64,000 nucleotides of DNA, from NCBI GenBank assembly GCA_963708855.1, contig CAVPUM010000034.1, positions 119,846 through 183,845 of the forward strand, in the 5' to 3' direction. Position numbers and translations under genes: made by a program. A model generated the notes under the pieces. That model saw only the letters and a program-made list of their open reading frames with translations. It was not told the origin of the DNA and did no database searches. Source of the DNA: CAIWHR01 sp963708855. GTDB lineage: Bacteria; Pseudomonadota; Gammaproteobacteria; Burkholderiales; Casimicrobiaceae. Every line of letters starts with the position of its first letter. Position 1 is the first letter of the stretch. Below, one piece after another: positions 63,970-64,000 of this stretch.

Positions 63970-64000
63970 GCAATACGTAATCCTACCAAGTAGACTACAT
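63970..64000. other. Probable leftover sequencing adapter at the contig end
   Basis: The last 31 bases begin GCAATACGTAA, identical to the first 11 bases of the Oxford Nanopore ligation adapter as remembered from adapter-trimming tools, and continue with a recognisable but error-rich match (ACCAAGTA against ACGAAGTA, then CAT). Base composition drops sharply from the GC-rich genome. It should not be read as genomic DNA. Confidence 0.75.

Overview
The window is GC-rich (roughly two-thirds G+C), densely coded DNA that looks like a betaproteobacterium, probably of the Burkholderiales/Rhodocyclales group. The pointers are a complete cbb3 oxidase operon with FNR-type control, a Xanthomonas/Burkholderia-style TonB-ExbB-ExbD-ExbD set, exosortase H, queuosine and t6A tRNA genes, and a GC-rich dispersed intergenic repeat of a kind common in Burkholderiales. 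No rRNA, tRNA, CRISPR array, phage or insertion sequence was seen. The lifestyle suggested is facultatively anaerobic or microaerobic, possibly denitrifying, with anaerobic use of aromatic compounds and some sulfide oxidation.

Layout. 1-1300: end of a PAS-GGDEF diguanylate cyclase and a small secreted protein. 1500-3250: regulators (Crp/Fnr, Rrf2) and a GNAT acetyltransferase. 3360-15400: a run of plus-strand genes with two molybdenum enzymes, a PadBCD-like membrane oxidoreductase and a 4-hydroxybenzoyl-CoA-reductase-like HcrCAB. They are followed by DUF2249, an NnrS-like membrane protein, hemerythrin, a double GNAT and a DUF59 Fe-S assembly protein. 15585-17733: a cytochrome c with Ig-like repeats plus a flavocytochrome c flavoprotein. 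17739-27336 (minus): a Gfo/Idh dehydrogenase and the operon ccoNOQPG-fixH with ccoS and ccoI. 27462-33752 (plus): universal stress protein, proS, lytic transglycosylase, gluQ, an HslV-like Ntn hydrolase, hslO and a PaiB-like flavoprotein. 33834-37186: a small membrane protein, a MerR/B12-fold regulator and a PilZ protein. 37261-43048: acyl-CoA synthetase, exosortase H pair, amidase, tsaE and queG. 43113-48138 (minus): gspDEF. 48376-50298: a DUF6249/ECF sigma/membrane protein unit. 50383-53516 (minus): tonB, exbD, exbD, exbB and a secreted protein. 53743-59438 (minus): YejABEF-type peptide importer. 59438-60625: toxin-antitoxin type genes. 60874-63725 (minus): TonB-dependent receptor. 63876-end: start of a GNAT gene.

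How the genes fit together. The two Mo enzymes would feed phenylacetyl-CoA and 4-hydroxybenzoyl-CoA towards benzoyl-CoA. The genes after them (NnrS-like, hemerythrin, DUF2249, DUF59) are families seen with nitrosative stress and Fe-S upkeep, which would suit denitrifying growth. The cbb3 operon and the universal stress gene carry the same 14-base FNR box placed exactly for class II activation. The Crp/Fnr protein at 1511 has an FNR-type recognition helix and could be one of the regulators involved.

Data quality matters here. About 35 single-base frameshifts break otherwise well-conserved genes (gspD, gspE, gspF, ccoP, ccoG, ccoI, the TonB receptor, yejA, yejE and others), while 1-15.8 kb and 25.3-43.8 kb show none. 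The last ~31 bases resemble an Oxford Nanopore adapter. I therefore read the frameshifts mainly as uncorrected long-read errors, treat the genes as functional CDSs, and take the right edge of the window as a contig end.
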